5,779 nt of DNA from CAZESH01 sp964514665 (GTDB lineage: Bacteria; Bacillota; Bacilli; Paenibacillales; KCTC-25726). Where the stretch lies: NCBI GenBank assembly GCA_964514665.1, contig CAZESH010000278.1:1-5779 (forward strand). The letters are read 5' to 3'. A program made the translations under genes and the position numbers. Positions 5,383-5,779 of this stretch are shown piece by piece. Numbering within the stretch: the first letter of the stretch is position 1; every line of letters starts with the position of its first letter. The notes beneath the pieces are model-generated. The model was not told the DNA's origin and ran no database searches. It was given only the letters and a program-made list of their open reading frames with translations.

Positions 5383-5779
5383 TTAGGAAGCTTTCGCCGC
5401 CGTTTTCTTCTTTGCTTTCAAATTAACATTTTTCAACAGCAGCCAAATCGGGCTGGCGATAAAAATGGAAGAGTAAGCGCCGCTCACCAAACCGAAAATC
5501 ATCGCCAGAGAGAATAGGCGAATCGCCGGACTGCCGAATATAAACAAACATAGAGCCGCTACCAGCACGGTAAGCACGGTATTGATCGAACGGGTCATCG
5601 TTTGCCGAATGCTCTTGTTCACAACGTCTGCCAAATCGCTGAAGCTCTTCAGCTTGGCGAACCGCACATTTTCACGAATCCGGTCAAAAATAACGATCGT
5701 ATCGTTGATCGAGTAACCGATGATCGTCAGCACGGCCGCCACAAAAGGCAGATTGACCTCCAAACGGAGGATGGAAAAC
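5383..5779 (-). CDS. secF: Protein translocase subunit SecF, C-terminal part (5' end outside window)
   Basis: SecF works with SecD in the membrane and uses the proton motive force to help SecYEG/SecA release exported proteins. The frame stays open to the window edge, giving 131 complete codons. It shows the hallmark LPFVAAVLTIIGYSINDTIV followed by IFDRIREN, the helical linker, then RQTMTRSINTVLTVLVAALC, FGSPAIRLFSLAMIFGLVSG and YSSIFIASPIW, i.e. transmembrane segments 4 to 6 of SecF, and a short basic tail (KAKKKTAAKAS). A TTG at 5761-5763 is not the start because SecF-like sequence continues upstream. Only the end is visible, so I cannot tell from the window whether SecD is a separate gene or fused as SecDF; in Paenibacillaceae separate genes are my expectation. 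It is the upstream member of the cluster secF-CDF-recJ-apt. Confidence 0.95.
   Translation of the reverse strand, partial: FSILRLEVNLPFVAAVLTIIGYSINDTIVIFDRIRENVRFAKLKSFSDLADVVNKSIRQTMTRSINTVLTVLVAALCLFIFGSPAIRLFSLAMIFGLVSGAYSSIFIASPIWLLLKNVNLKAKKKTAAKAS

Overview
The window looks like chromosomal DNA of a moderately GC-rich Gram-positive bacterium of the Bacillota, most likely Paenibacillaceae. The basis is the purine-rich Shine-Dalgarno sites, the frequent TTG/GTG starts, the long RecJ with a Firmicutes-type C-terminal domain, and the gene order sec - recJ - apt. The genus is an inference; no rRNA or other marker is present.

Layout. Positions 1-525 (+) hold the C-terminal end of a CPA1-family Na+/H+ antiporter. 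Positions 657-959 (-) hold a small, AT-rich, membrane-anchored hypothetical gene. It has a TTG start, a near-consensus ribosome binding site and its own intrinsic terminator at 591-617. Positions 960-1375 contain no recognised gene. They hold a 51-bp tandem repeat (about 2.7 copies), a possible 48-residue repeat peptide ORF, a perfect extended -10 sequence upstream of it, and a strong long-range inverted repeat. Positions 1376-5779 are one minus-strand cluster in transcription order secF (partial), a cation diffusion facilitator (CDF) transporter, recJ and apt. Gaps are about 46-50 nt between the first three genes, and recJ and apt overlap by 4 nt (ATGA), so the cluster reads as an operon.

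The operon genes are housekeeping: protein export (SecF), metal efflux (CDF), single-strand DNA exonuclease for repair and recombination (RecJ) and adenine salvage (Apt). In Bacillus subtilis relA follows apt; here no relA follows within the window, and the repeat-rich segment occupies that place, so it may mark a rearrangement point.

I found no convincing new multi-gene system. The points most worth a second look are the repeat/inverted-repeat segment with its candidate peptide ORF, and a missing metal-site aspartate in the CDF transporter.
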